Assembly: GCA_001586965.3 (NCBI GenBank)
Contig: LUCW03000196.1
Coordinates: 12,501 to 43,312 of the forward strand
Direction: 5' to 3'
DNA: 30,812 bases
Origin: Sphaeroforma sirkka
Taxonomy: Eukaryota > Opisthokonta > Ichthyosporea > Ichthyophonida
Positions 20,353 to 29,330 of this stretch are shown here, piece by piece (position 1 is the first letter of the stretch; every line of letters begins with the position of its first letter). The notes under the pieces were generated by a model that was not told the origin of the DNA, did not search any database, and saw only the letters and a list, made by a program, of their open reading frames with translations. Position numbers and translations under genes: made by a program.

Positions 20353-20498
20353 GTACAAGTTATTTTTTAGAGATATTTCTAAAGTATTCTAAATTCACTG
20401 TGATGGCTCCAACAGCCTGAGTATTTGGTATGACTCATTTACTTGGACCTTTTGAAACAATAGTAAATATAGAATATTATAATCTAAATTTAATAATC
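20349..20498 (+). mobile_element. Inverted, diverged LTR fragment
   Basis: The block containing TTCTAAATTCACTGTGATGG and GCCTGAGTATTTGGTATGAC is the reverse complement of the middle of the family LTR (compare about 5120-5270 and 26650-26800). It holds about 150 bp of the ~598-bp LTR and is more diverged than the other copies, so probably older. Orientation is opposite to all other LTRs in the window. Confidence 0.85.
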
Positions 20499-20499
20499 T

Positions 20500-21120
20500 T
20501 GAAAAATAGTGAATCGTCGATTGCATTGGTTCACTTTCACACTGTGATCATATGCAACCGACCTCAAGTCAATAAATCAAGTCTCCCTAAAACTCGTTAC
20601 GTGCACATTGCGTGTCACTTTACGACGCCTTTACAATTGACTTAAGGGTTGCATATCGCAGTGGTGAAAGGTTAATCACTTATCAACAACTATTACATTA
20701 TGGTTAGAAACAACAATAACAACTCCAACTATTCATCTCTCCCTTGAGTTCTCCGCCCAAACGATGAGTTACCCATCTACTCTTGGGCCAAGAAAGTGGC
20801 TAACTTCATGAAAGAGAAGCAGTTTTAACAGCTCTTGAAGCAACGGCTAACCACTTCTGGCCGTGCCCCTCATCTTGGCCGGTTGATGGACTGCGTAGAC
20901 CCCGGTTCCTGGCATCTATAGTCATTACAGAAGTTGGTCCTTAGGCTAATCTGTTTTTTAAAATAGGGACAAGATGCTCGCCTTTACCGTCTTTCCCAAG
21001 ATCGTAAAGGACGAGAAAACAATAACCCGTCAAACGAATTCAGCACGTCCGTGATGTAGGTTTCATTGGCCTTCGTGTCTTGGTCAACAAGGCCCATTAT
21101 TTACCGAAAAACACTGAATG
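20500..21120. other. Mostly unassigned; possible plus-strand gag start
   Basis: On the plus strand, ATG 20701 opens MVRNNNNNSNYSSLP, a TGA, then VLRPNDELPIYSWAKKVANF followed by MKEKQF, another stop and QLLKQRLTTSG. The Y-x-x-W-A-K-K...F pattern resembles the N-terminus of copia-type gag proteins, but only faintly. The rest of the stretch has no recognisable content. At 21121 it meets the truncated end of the minus-strand Ty3-like copy abruptly. Confidence 0.25.
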
Positions 21121-21975
21121 CCGTAGGTGACTGAAAGGCTTTAAGTAACGAGAAAGATGAGGTACCGAATCCGAGAAGAAGTTAACAAACCCACACACAG
21201 AGTTCACATCTCTTCCAGTAATCGGTGTTGATAAATCCAACAGAAATTGTTTCTTGCCAGGATCAATTGCTACCCCTGCTGTAGATACCTTGTAACCAAG
21301 TAAGTGTATAGTATCTTTAGCAAAAGAACACTTGTTCTCGTTAATCATTAGTTTGGCATGGTTTAGTCACTTTAAGACTTCCTTAACGAGTTTAGCATGT
21401 TCATATGCTGTCTTTGTAAATATAACTATATCATCTAAATATACTGATACGTTATCCGTCAGGTTCGCAAATAGTTCCATCATAACTTGTTGGAAGAAAG
21501 AAGGTAACATGTGTAAGCCTTCAAGTGCACCTTTAACCTGGTACTTCTTACCTTGCCAAGCAAAGGAAAAGTATTTCCTATGCGGCTCATATAGTTGCAA
21601 TTGATGGAATACAGCTTTTAAGTCTACCTTGGAAAAGATAGTCGCATCTTTCATTTTGCGTAGTATCTCGCTTATCTTTGGTAAGGGAAAACTATGTTGC
21701 AGAATTAATTTGTTGATTGGCGACAGGTCTAGTACTACTCTTGTTTTACTAAACGTTCCATCAGATTTATATTGATCGACCGCTAAGAGAGCTAAGTTAA
21801 CTGGGGCTGCATCATAATTGATTTCAACTAGACCCTGTGTTAACCATTCTTCAATTTGGGTTTTGACAACGTCTTTGTGTCTCCAACTCACGTAGTTATG
21901 TGAAAGACACTTTAACTTAGAGAAGTCGACGTTTGTTAAGTCAAGCTTAACGTAGCCGTTAGAGAACTCAAACAT
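21121..21975 (-). pseudogene. Ty3-like reverse transcriptase, left copy
   Basis: Motifs run in order on the minus strand: IEEWLTQGLVEINYDAAPVN, KTRVVLDLSPINKLI, ATIFSKVDLKAVFHQLQLYE (motif A Asp), KGALEGLHMLPSFFQQVMME (motif B region) and VSVYLDDIVIFTKTAYEHAK (YLDD catalytic pair intact). An in-frame TGA at 21367-21369 interrupts right after EVLK; the right copy has CGA (Arg) there. The same frame goes on with ENKCSFAKDTIHLLGYKVST and LDLSTPITGRDVNSVCGFVN, the connector, until truncation. The RT begins in the same frame as the protease, after one TGA. Apart from nonsense codons this is a well-preserved RT. Confidence 0.9.
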
Positions 21976-21978
21976 ACA

Positions 21979-22509
21979 TCAGTCAGTTATCGCAATCTTT
22001 CTGTTTTGTATAATTAAGTCCATAATTATATCGGTAAAGTGCGGAATCATATCTTTTGCTTCACCTTCCGGAGGTTTAGGTATATTTAACATGTTATCAT
22101 CTGACTGATCTTTATTTGGGTCTAGCCCATTAGGCAGACCAGTGAGTGTTATACCTAAACTGAGAAGATCAGTCATGCCTATAATTAAATCATATTTATA
22201 AGACATGTCAGTAACGATTAGGTAAGTCTTTACTTCTCTTCTATCTGACAACATTTTGTGTATATAGTCAATGGCTTCTTCGCGAGTGGTAACTTTGCCA
22301 TTTCCCAAGATTAAATTGGTTGTTTCGTTATGGATAGCCATATCTGTAGCGTAGGCTACTCGGCGTGAGATAGCAGAGACTTCAGCCCCTGGATCAAAAA
22401 GTGCCATAACTTTTTCTCCATTTACATAAACGGTTGGAAATATACGTTCATCTCCTTTAGTATAGATTTTATTGAGCTTTTTCTCATAATCTTGCTTTAG
22501 TGCACACAT
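21979..22509 (-). pseudogene. Ty3-like protease and linker, left copy
   Basis: FPTVYVNGEKVMALFDPGAE and VSAISRRVA correspond to a retroelement aspartic protease, where D-S/T-G-A is expected; here the residue after Asp is Pro (DPGAE). KYDLIIGMTDLLSLG is the conserved C-terminal I-I-G-M-D-x-L motif. A linker with PNGLDPNKDQSDDN leads toward RT. The frame is the same as gag's last part and RT's, with TGA codons on both sides (22519-22521 and 21979-21981). The right copy has TGG at the position of the second TGA. It would process the polyprotein. Confidence 0.8.
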
Positions 22510-22518
22510 ATAGAACTG

Positions 22519-24563
22519 TCAGTGCTTAACTTGGACGTCCGGCATGTCCTTGCAATCATCTTTGTGCCAACCGTTAGTACCCTTGCAAGTAGTACACTCT
22601 TTCATATAGTGCCCAAAGTTTGGCTTGCCTGGTACACACTTAACAGAGTCGTGTTTACCATTCCACTTGCGATCCCGTTTAGTGAGGTTGTAACCACACT
22701 TCTTGCAAGGTGCTCTCTCCTCCCTTTCACCCTTTGGTTCAGTAGAAGTAAAGCCTTTACCACCTCCAGCAGTAGTACGAGGTTTCTTAGTATTACGCGC
22801 AGTATTATTTTCTGTCGCGGTACGCTTAGCAGGCTGGGTAAAGCTCGAGGTACTAAGTACTCTAGTAGATGAGTTGGTATGCTTTTGAACTATCTTTTCA
22901 AAGACAGACCAAGGCATAGATCGCAAATCACCATAGGCGATAATATCATCATTGACCTTCTTAAATAGGCTAGCCCCCCAGAGTCTCCATCATCTAACTT
23001 ATTAATGAATATTCGCTAATATAGGTACGACCTTCCATCCGAGTGTTCATATGTGTCATATGAGCTAGAGCACCTCGAATAGTAGTATCGTTCGCAAAGG
23101 TCTTGCGAGACTCTAGAAGTTCACGGTCACGTACATCTTCAAAGAAAGCGATAAGCATATTCTCACGCAACTGGCGCCAGGGTAGTGCTTTCAAGTTGGG
23201 CTCATAGGCCTTCAAGATAGTTTTCCATTCCTCTGACTCACAGAAATGAATAAAGGCATTCATCATCTGCTTATCCTTAAGGCTGGCATACTCCTTAAGT
23301 TGGTCAAAGGCCTTCAGTGTCTCCACTGCATTCTCATTAGTAGAGAAATCAACCTCAGCCTTCGCGTTACCCAGCTGCTTTATAAGGCTTGGTTCGAAGC
23401 GTTCACGAGGTTCACGCTCAGTGCTACGGGCTGCTAGTGCCAAGATGGAGTCTATCCCCTTTCTCTTGTCATCGATTAGATAGCGAATGTTATCCACTTT
23501 CTTATCGTCAAGGTTAGAGTCATTCAATAGACGGTCCTCAAGGACTTGCATACGAACGTAATAGCCTGAGACGTTGTTGCCTGGTTCTCACTTCCTCGTC
23601 TTCAGTGCTAAAGTGGGTACTCACTAGTGAGGTACTGGTATAACGATTTCCAAAGTCGTGATTACCAGGGTTGGATGGTAAATGAGGATCGATGTTATGA
23701 GGGTGGTAAGCCTCATCGATCTCCATACGATCATAGCCTCTGACAGGATTAGGTTTGTCGAGAGGGTGGTCGATTGTAGCTTCCGAGCTATAGAGATTAG
23801 ATCTTGAGATTTTACCCACTTCACCAGCGGTAACTGGCTCAATGGTAACCGATTGGGTTTTAGAATAACCCTGTTGGCTGGTAAGCCAGAGGGCCTAAGG
23901 TTCGAACCCCGGCTCGGAATATTTTTTTTTCGGTATGGGAAGAATATCAGCCACGTGGGATAAGATCGAAGGGTCAGAAACTGCGGTAACGGCTAGCTCC
24001 TTTAAAAGCTCATCTTTGCGGTTCAATTGACGTCGAGATTGAGAAGATCCAACCACTCGTTGTCCAGTTATGGCGTCCCAAACATTTGCGTCTTCCGCCC
24101 CAATATTCGGTGGCGAGGCATTCAGTGGCGAGGCATGCAATGTAATTTCACGAAATGGAACGCCGCCATCTTTGTTGATAGGGGGATTGGGATGACTTTC
24201 AGTAGTAATAAACCGTCGATCTCGAGACGATTCCTCCACTTGTTCAAGAGATATAGCCTTTTCAATATCTGACCTTTCGCGGTCAGATAGCGAGCTGATG
24301 CCCTGGGATGCACTACTAGGAGACACACGGACGCAGGCGAGCCTTTCCGCGGCAGTTGAGACCTCCTCTTCCAAGGCTTTAGGGTCCGACGAGTCATCCT
24401 CAGAGTTTTCATCAGAACCAAGCTCAGAAACGGCGTCCACTACAGCTTCAACGGCAGGCTCAGTACCAGACGGACCAGCGTCCCCAGTAACCTCAGGAAC
24501 CTCAACAGGCTTAGCAGGCTTAGAGCTGGTGGCTCCCTTGCCTTTAGAGTTTCCTTTAGCCAT
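22519..24563 (-). pseudogene. gag of the minus-strand Ty3-like family
   Basis: It starts at ATG 24563 with a basic/Pro-rich N-terminus (MAKGNSKGKGATSSKPAKPV), an acidic stretch (GSDENSEDDSSDPKALEEE) and helical parts. A TAG lies at 23895-23897; the same frame continues with TSQQGYSKTQSVTIEPVTAG and YDRMEIDEAYHPHNIDP. After a frameshift near 23590 a capsid-like helical region follows (NVSGYYVRMQVLEDRLL to 22994, including LNDSNLDDKKVDNIRYLIDD and MMNAFIHFCESEEWKTILKA). After another break at a G6 run (about 22977-22982) comes a Cys/His-rich tail: CKKCGY, HDSVKC, FGHYMKECTTCKGTNGWHKDDC. This is not a plain CCHC knuckle but a longer zinc-binding array. It ends at TGA 22519-22521, beyond which the same frame enters protease. 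Confidence 0.75.
23827..23930 (+). tRNA. tRNA-Ser(AGA)-like sequence, probably a pseudogene or relic
   Basis: On the plus strand there is a perfect A box (TGGCTCAATGG, 23835-23845), a 5-bp anticodon stem GGGTT/AACCC (23855-23859, 23867-23871) around a 7-base loop TTAGAAT with AGA at the anticodon place, a long variable arm (TGGCT-GGTA-AGCCA, 23875-23888), a perfect B box (GGTTCGAACCC, 23899-23909) and a T9 run (23922-23930) as polymerase III terminator. The D stem is poor, the T stem pairs at only two or three positions, and no 5' acceptor strand matches CTCGGAA directly upstream. The gag frame of the opposite strand runs through it with a single stop. So it could be a tRNA relic or tRNA-derived insertion, or a coincidence within gag. 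Confidence 0.35.
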
Positions 24564-24750
24564 AGTAATAGCTCAAGAACAGGAAAACTAATAGGGTCTA
24601 GGTATAGTAACTAGCGTGTAGCTAACTTTAGGGTAGTATAGCCACTATGAGGTAGTATCGAATAGTTACAGTCCTGTCGCTGGATAGTAAGCAATTATTA
24701 GACAGTGTAGAAGCAGTACACTACGGTAACTACTAATTAACTGAAAAATA

Positions 24751-25334
24751 TGTAAACTTCGATGGATATTTCTATGTTTTAAACTATGTTAAATAAACTA
24801 AAATACAATTTAAGTCAATTAGGATTTAGCAGTGGTAGCTTGCGTAAGAATGATCGGGACTGCCTCTTGGTAAAAACCTTAATACCCTCAATCACACAGG
24901 ACGTACCTCTAGCTGTTTTTTATCAAATAATTTCACTAGAATTACTAAGTGTTCATGACCACATGCCTAATTTGTAAATAGACATAAGAACGTAAGTCAA
25001 GTTAATGCATTGGCTAATATAAATAAAGTTTCATCTGAAGAAAAGTTAGAAAAAGAAAAAGACCTATTGGATTTTGGAGATTGGCGGGAGGACCAAAACC
25101 TGAAAGTAGTAGTTCAGAGATTATAAAATTTAGCTTATAATACCCTACATCTACTATCGTCTCAAATAGATCCAAGTAAATGAGTTATACCAAATACTCA
25201 GGCTATTGGAGCCAACAAAGTGAATTTAGAACACTTTGGAAATATTTTAAAAAGAATTTGTATTAAATTATTTTAAATACAATTAAAAACCAATATGTAA
25301 TCTCATTTGATCTTGATATTTTATATTGACCGGA
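24751..25334 (-). mobile_element. LTR, 5' LTR of the left copy (end-truncated)
   Basis: It starts TGTAAACTTCGATGG and follows the family LTR to ATTGACCGGA, lacking the last ~15 bases (GACCGTATTTCTACA). At the break it joins directly to the next LTR copy, which lacks its own first ~50 bases. In the minus sense this is the LTR directly upstream of gag. Confidence 0.9.
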
Positions 25335-25886
25335 ACTAAAATACAATTTAAGTCAGTTAGGACTTAGCAGTGGTAGCTTGTGTATGAATGATCGGGACTG
25401 CCTCTTGGTATGAGCCTTAATATCCTCGATCACACAGGACGTACCTCTAGCTGTTCTTTATTAAATAATTTCACTAGAATTACTGAGTGTCCATGACCAC
25501 GTGCCTAATTTGTAGATAGACATAAGAACGTAAGTGAAGTTAATACATTGGCTAATATAAATAAAGTTTTATCTGAAGAAAAGTTAAAAAAAGAAAAAGA
25601 CTTATTGGATTTTGGAGATTGGCGGGAGGACCAGAACCTGTAAGTAGTAGTTCAGAGATTATAAAATTTAGCTTATAATATCCTACATCTACTATCGTCT
25701 CAAATAGGTCCAAGTAAATGAGTCATACCAAATACTCAGGCTATTGGAGCCATCAAAGGGAATTTAGAACATTTTGGAAATATTGGAAAAAAAATTGTAT
25801 TAAATTATTTTAAATACAAATTAGAACTAATATGTTATCTTATTTGATCCTGATATTTTAGACTGACCGGAGGCCGTATTTCTATA
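25335..25886 (-). mobile_element. LTR, second of the array (start-truncated)
   Basis: It runs from ACTAAAATACAATTTAAG to GGCCGTATTTCTATA. The end is TA where the intact LTR has CA, a C-to-T change. Beyond it lies TAGCCCC, the complement of the polypurine tract, and a copy of the pol 3' tail. Confidence 0.9.
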
Positions 25887-26276
25887 TAGCCCCAAGTAGC
25901 TATTAGAACTACGGACGTACGTGAAGGTACGATCTAGTTCGTAAAGCGAAACCAAAGTAAAACGGTTTCGGTCATGGCTTCTCGAGTAAGTATGTGCCTA
26001 TATGTACGAGTTTAAGACTCATGTTTTACTCTATGTCACTTAGTATTTGGTCCAGTAACCATTTCCGATGTAGGCGCCTTACGTTTATAACTTGGTAAGG
26101 TAAAAGCCAAAGGTTGTTCTTCATTAGTAAGTACGTTCAAAGGATTTTTTACTCTGTTGGTAAGCAGATCAGAAAGCGTAGTCACATAGAAAGTAATTGG
26201 CAAATAGGGAATTTCAGATCCATCTGGGTTTGTAGTCACCTGAGAAAACCCTTTCCGTTTATCTCGTGTGTTCTTA
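25887..26276 (-). repeat. Duplicated pol 3' tail
   Basis: This ~390-bp block repeats 26874-27267 (the end of integrase/pol and 3' untranslated part). Its translation (KRKGFSQVTTNPDGSEIPYL to MVTGPNTK) parallels KRKGFPQVTTNPDGSEIPYL in the adjacent copy. It ends exactly where the next LTR begins, within a shared ATGTAAAC. Confidence 0.9.
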
Positions 26277-26873
26277 TGTAAACTTCGATGGAAATTACTA
26301 GGTTTCAAACTATATTAAACTAAAATACAATTTAGTCAGTTAGGATTTAGCAGTGGTAGCTTGTGTAAGAATGATCGGGACTGCCTCTTGTTAAGAGCCT
26401 AAATATCCTCGATCACACAGGGCGTACCTCTAGCTGTTCTTTATTGAATAATTTTCACTAGAAGTACTAAGTGTTCATGACCACTTGCCTAATTTGTAAA
26501 TAGACATAATAACGTAAGTCACGTTAATACATTAGCTGATATAAATAAAGTTCCATCTGAAGAAAAGTTAAAAAAAAAGAAAAAGACTTATTGGATTTTG
26601 GAGATTGGCGGGAGGACCAAAATCTATAAGTAGTAGTTCGGAGATTATAAAATTTAGTTTATAATATCCTACATCTACTAATGTCTCAAATAGGTCCAAG
26701 TAGATGAGTCATACCAAATACTCAGGCTATTGGAGCCATCAAAGTGAATTTAGAACACTTTGGAAATATTGGAAAAAAGAGCTTGTACTAAATTATTTAA
26801 AATACAAATAAAACCAATGTATTATCTCAATTGATCTTGATATTTTAGACTGACCGGAGGCCGTATTTCTACA
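26277..26873 (-). mobile_element. Complete LTR, 3' LTR of the right copy
   Basis: The 597-bp block with ends TGTAAACTTCG and TTTCTACA (TG...CA) matches the solo LTR 4740-5338. On the minus strand it directly follows a polypurine tract and pol, as a 3' LTR should. Confidence 0.95.
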
Positions 26874-26892
26874 TAGCCCCCCAGTAGCTTTT
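26874..26892 (-). promoter_or_regulatory. Polypurine tract of the right copy
   Basis: On the minus strand AAAGCTACTGGGGGGCTA directly abuts the LTR start TGTAGAAATACGG. A G-rich run next to the 3' LTR is the expected primer for plus-strand DNA synthesis. The duplicated tail has the weaker GCTACTTGGGGCTA. Confidence 0.7.
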
Positions 26893-27005
26893 AGAACTAC
26901 GAACGTACGTTAAGATACGATCTAGTTGGTAAAGCGAAAACCAAAGTAAAAAAACGGTTTCGGTCATGACTTATCGAGTAAGTATGTGCCTATGTATGTA
27001 CGAGT

Positions 27006-28443
27006 TCAAGACTCATGTTGTACTCTATGTCGTTTAGTATTTGGTCCAGTAACCATTTCCGATATAGGCGCCTTACGTTTATTATTTGGTAAGGTATTAG
27101 CCAAAGGCTGTTCTTCATTAGGTAAGTTTGAACAATTTTCTGCACTGTTGGTAAGCAGATCAGAAAGTTTAGTCACGTAGGAAGTAGGTGGCAAATAGGG
27201 AATTTCAGATCCGTCAGGGTTTGTAGTCACCTGAGGAAACCCTTTTCGTTTATCTCGTGTGTTCTTATGTAAACGCTTATTCCATTTCTTATTAAAGATA
27301 CGAAGAAAGTCGCGAGATTCACGAAATGCATCGGAGGTTAGCCAAGCTACTGTCCCATCCATGAAACGGGTCTTGTAGTAAGTGTAACCGTCTTCGGATG
27401 TTTTATCAATTATATCTTGTGACTCCATAACTGGTATATCAGAATCAAATGAGCGAGCGAATGAGAGTTCGGAGGTAGGGATACGGTGAGTGCCTAGATT
27501 GGTTGCGCTAGTACCATCAATGTTATTCACTTCGTAAGTATCACTCTTCTCATCATGGTAGGAAATAACAAAAGGTCCTATCGTCTTAGAAGAGAGTTCG
27601 GTAACGTTGGCGTTTCGATTTATAATGTTAACGTAATCGCCGACTTTGAACTGAACAATGTTCTTAGTGTTATTCCATCGGTCATACGCTTTAAGTAGGA
27701 CGCGATTCTTGTGCTCGAGTAAACAGGGGTAAACAACGTTCTGCATATGCTCGATCTTTTGTAGCCACGGGGTAGCGTGTTTCTCGGGCGCAGTTTTATC
27801 AAACGTTGCTTGTAATTCACTATAGCGGCCAAAGAAATAGTGAAACGGGAGTGTTCCAGTTTGAGGATTCATGCAGTTATTCATTTGAGTCTGAACCCAT
27901 TTCAAATGATAAGGCCACATATCCTCAACGTCGTCTAGTGCGGTACGCAAGAGTTTCTTAAGTTCTCTATGACGTGTCTCATTTGCACCCTGCGTTTGAG
28001 GTTTGTAAGGAACACCACGCCTATGGGTCATGCCTGATACGAGTATAAGTGCCTCCATTACGTCGGTACAAGACTCACTACCGTTATCAGAACATAGTAC
28101 TCGGGGGAAACCAAAGTCATTGAAGACGTGATAGCATAATTCTGCCACTGTTTGTGGACGTTTGTTCGGTATTGCATAAAGCAAGTTATAGCCCGAAGCC
28201 ACACATAAGAAATGACAGATATATACATCGCCAGTATGCTTGGATCGCGGGAGTTTAACCAAATCGACTATGACTCGGCGCATCGGTTGGTCTTCTGTCA
28301 CACTTTTTTAGGGGTGCCCAACCGTATCGCTTGATCTGGTTCTTTTCACAATCAGTACAGCGTCGGTATACTTCACGTATGGTTTCTTTCAGCGCCGGGT
28401 GATCAAGCCCCTGCACGAATAGCCATTTTATAAGTATGCTCAT
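27006..28443 (-). pseudogene. Integrase with GPF motif and chromodomain-like tail, right copy
   Basis: The zinc-binding part spans two frames: NLTHRAYEH near 28440, then LIKWLFVQGLDHPALKET and YRRCTDCEKNQIKRYG. A frameshift near 28300 leads to a 431-codon frame. RRVIVDLVKLPRSKHTGD holds the first Asp, VLCSDNGSESCTD the second and QTQGANETRHREL the Glu 36 positions later, so D,D(35)E is complete. KVGDYVNIINRN and KTIGPFVISYHDEKS form the GPF/Y domain. ESQDIIDKTSEDGYTYYKTR, FMDGTVAWLTSDAF and FLRIFNKKW resemble a chromodomain (V-E-x-I-L, YxxKW-G, TWxP, LIxxY), as in chromoviruses. A basic tail ends at 27006. This is the best-preserved enzyme in the window. Confidence 0.85.
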
Positions 28444-28728
28444 ATGCTCGATGCGTTAAATTATGTATAATTTTAACTCTACTTTCGAGCTCCTCTAAGT
28501 CAGTCAGATTCTGCGTAACGCTGGCTGGATGAACCATAGTCCTGTTGGAAAGGGCAACCTCAGTATCAGGAGGGGTAGAGTCCTGAGATACATAATTGAC
28601 AACATTGGATTGTTGAAGTATCTTCTTCAGTTGTTTTCGCAACTCCTGGCTGTTCTTTAAGCAGCGCTTTAAGTAGTTGAGTGCGAGCTTCAGGTTCTCT
28701 TAGAGTTTTGAGTCTTTGATCCATGGAC
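28444..28728 (-). pseudogene. Linker before integrase, right copy
   Basis: The frame 28403-28642 on the minus strand (LKKILQQSNVVNYVSQDSTP, LSNRTMVHPASVTQNLTDLE) has the character of a flexible, charged linker between the extra domain and the integrase zinc-binding domain. It ends with ESRVKIIHNLTHRAYEH, which supplies the first His pair of integrase. It is separated from the upstream frame by a stop/frameshift near 28725. Confidence 0.5.
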
Positions 28729-29330
28729 TTAGCTAGTTCCATGTTTTTTACGATCTAATGCCGTTTCAATCGGCATTACCTCGACTGCAATCTTGTTGGG
28801 TGCATGTGTTGTACGAGTCTTGAGCTTTTGTTCAAACTCTTTAGACTCCTCTAGTTTAGCTAAGAATTCGGTTGAGGGTTTCCACTTAGTGGTACCTGCA
28901 GGACCGATGCGACAAACAATGGTGTGTTTCCAAGGCGTCTTCTTAATAGAATAGGATCCCTGATACAAGAACGTGTCGGTTTCACGGTCGACATAAATAG
29001 GTTCGTCTTGAATCATATTAATTAAATCACGTATCCATGGGTCGGAGTTACGTAAGGGACAACACAGCGTAATGGTAGATTTAGTAATATTAACATAATT
29101 TAACAACTGTGCGATAAGTTGACAAGGTGGGTTAGCCCACGCATTATGCTTTGATAAGTCAAGCTGAAATGCATCACCTTTAGGATGAGTCAACGACCTA
29201 TATTCAGAAACCTGTTTGTTATGTTCTGCGGCGAACATATCAACAGTAAATGGACCCCATCGTGATTGAGCGAGGTTAAACCATTTCTTATTTAGCATCC
29301 AATCGGTTGCTAATAACTCTTTGACTGTTT
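28729..29330 (-). pseudogene. Extra pol domain between RNase H and integrase (DIRS-like), right copy
   Basis: After the RNase H end, one open frame gives LNKKWFNLAQSRWGPFTVDM, FAAEHNKQVSEYRSLTHPKG, DAFQLDLSKHNAWANPPCQL and IAQLLNYVNITKSTITLCCP, then SDPWIRDLINMIQDEP and KTPWKHTIVCRIGPAG. The pattern WGPFxVDMFA...NK...Y...DAF...WxNPPxxLI...ATLxxP...W is one I know from DIRS-type elements, described there as a methyltransferase-like domain; N-P-P followed by an aromatic is the catalytic motif of N6-adenine methyltransferases, and here Cys follows NPP. The plus-strand element has the same domain in the same place. I infer descent from a common ancestor carrying it; activity is unproven. Confidence 0.65.

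Larger units (their letters stand above)
21121..25334 (-). mobile_element. Ty3-like element, left copy: LTR, gag, protease, RT, then truncated
   Basis: Reading on the minus strand: LTR (25334 to 24751), a ~187-base leader, gag (24563-22519), protease and RT (22509 to 21121), then a sharp end where homology to the right copy stops (shared GCCGTAGGTGACTGAAAGGC at 21121 and 29825). RNase H and integrase are absent. The coding order and LTR ends fit Ty3/gypsy. No tRNA-complementary primer site (TGG...) is obvious next to the LTR. Confidence 0.85.

Noticed and set aside
21367..22521. TGA as a sense codon, because the in-frame stops of the left copy in pol are all TGA
   Set aside because: The sister copy has TGG at one site and CGA at another, other relics use TAG and TAA stops in the same way, and ORFs use TGG for Trp normally. 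Mutation is simpler than code change.
23575..23600. Programmed frameshift in the middle of gag
   Set aside because: No slippery heptamer is evident, and other random frameshifts and stops occur in the same gene, so decay is more likely.
24751..26873. Regular repeat array that might be a satellite or CRISPR-like
   Set aside because: Units are ~600-bp LTRs with TG...CA ends plus a pol tail, in a eukaryotic retroelement context.
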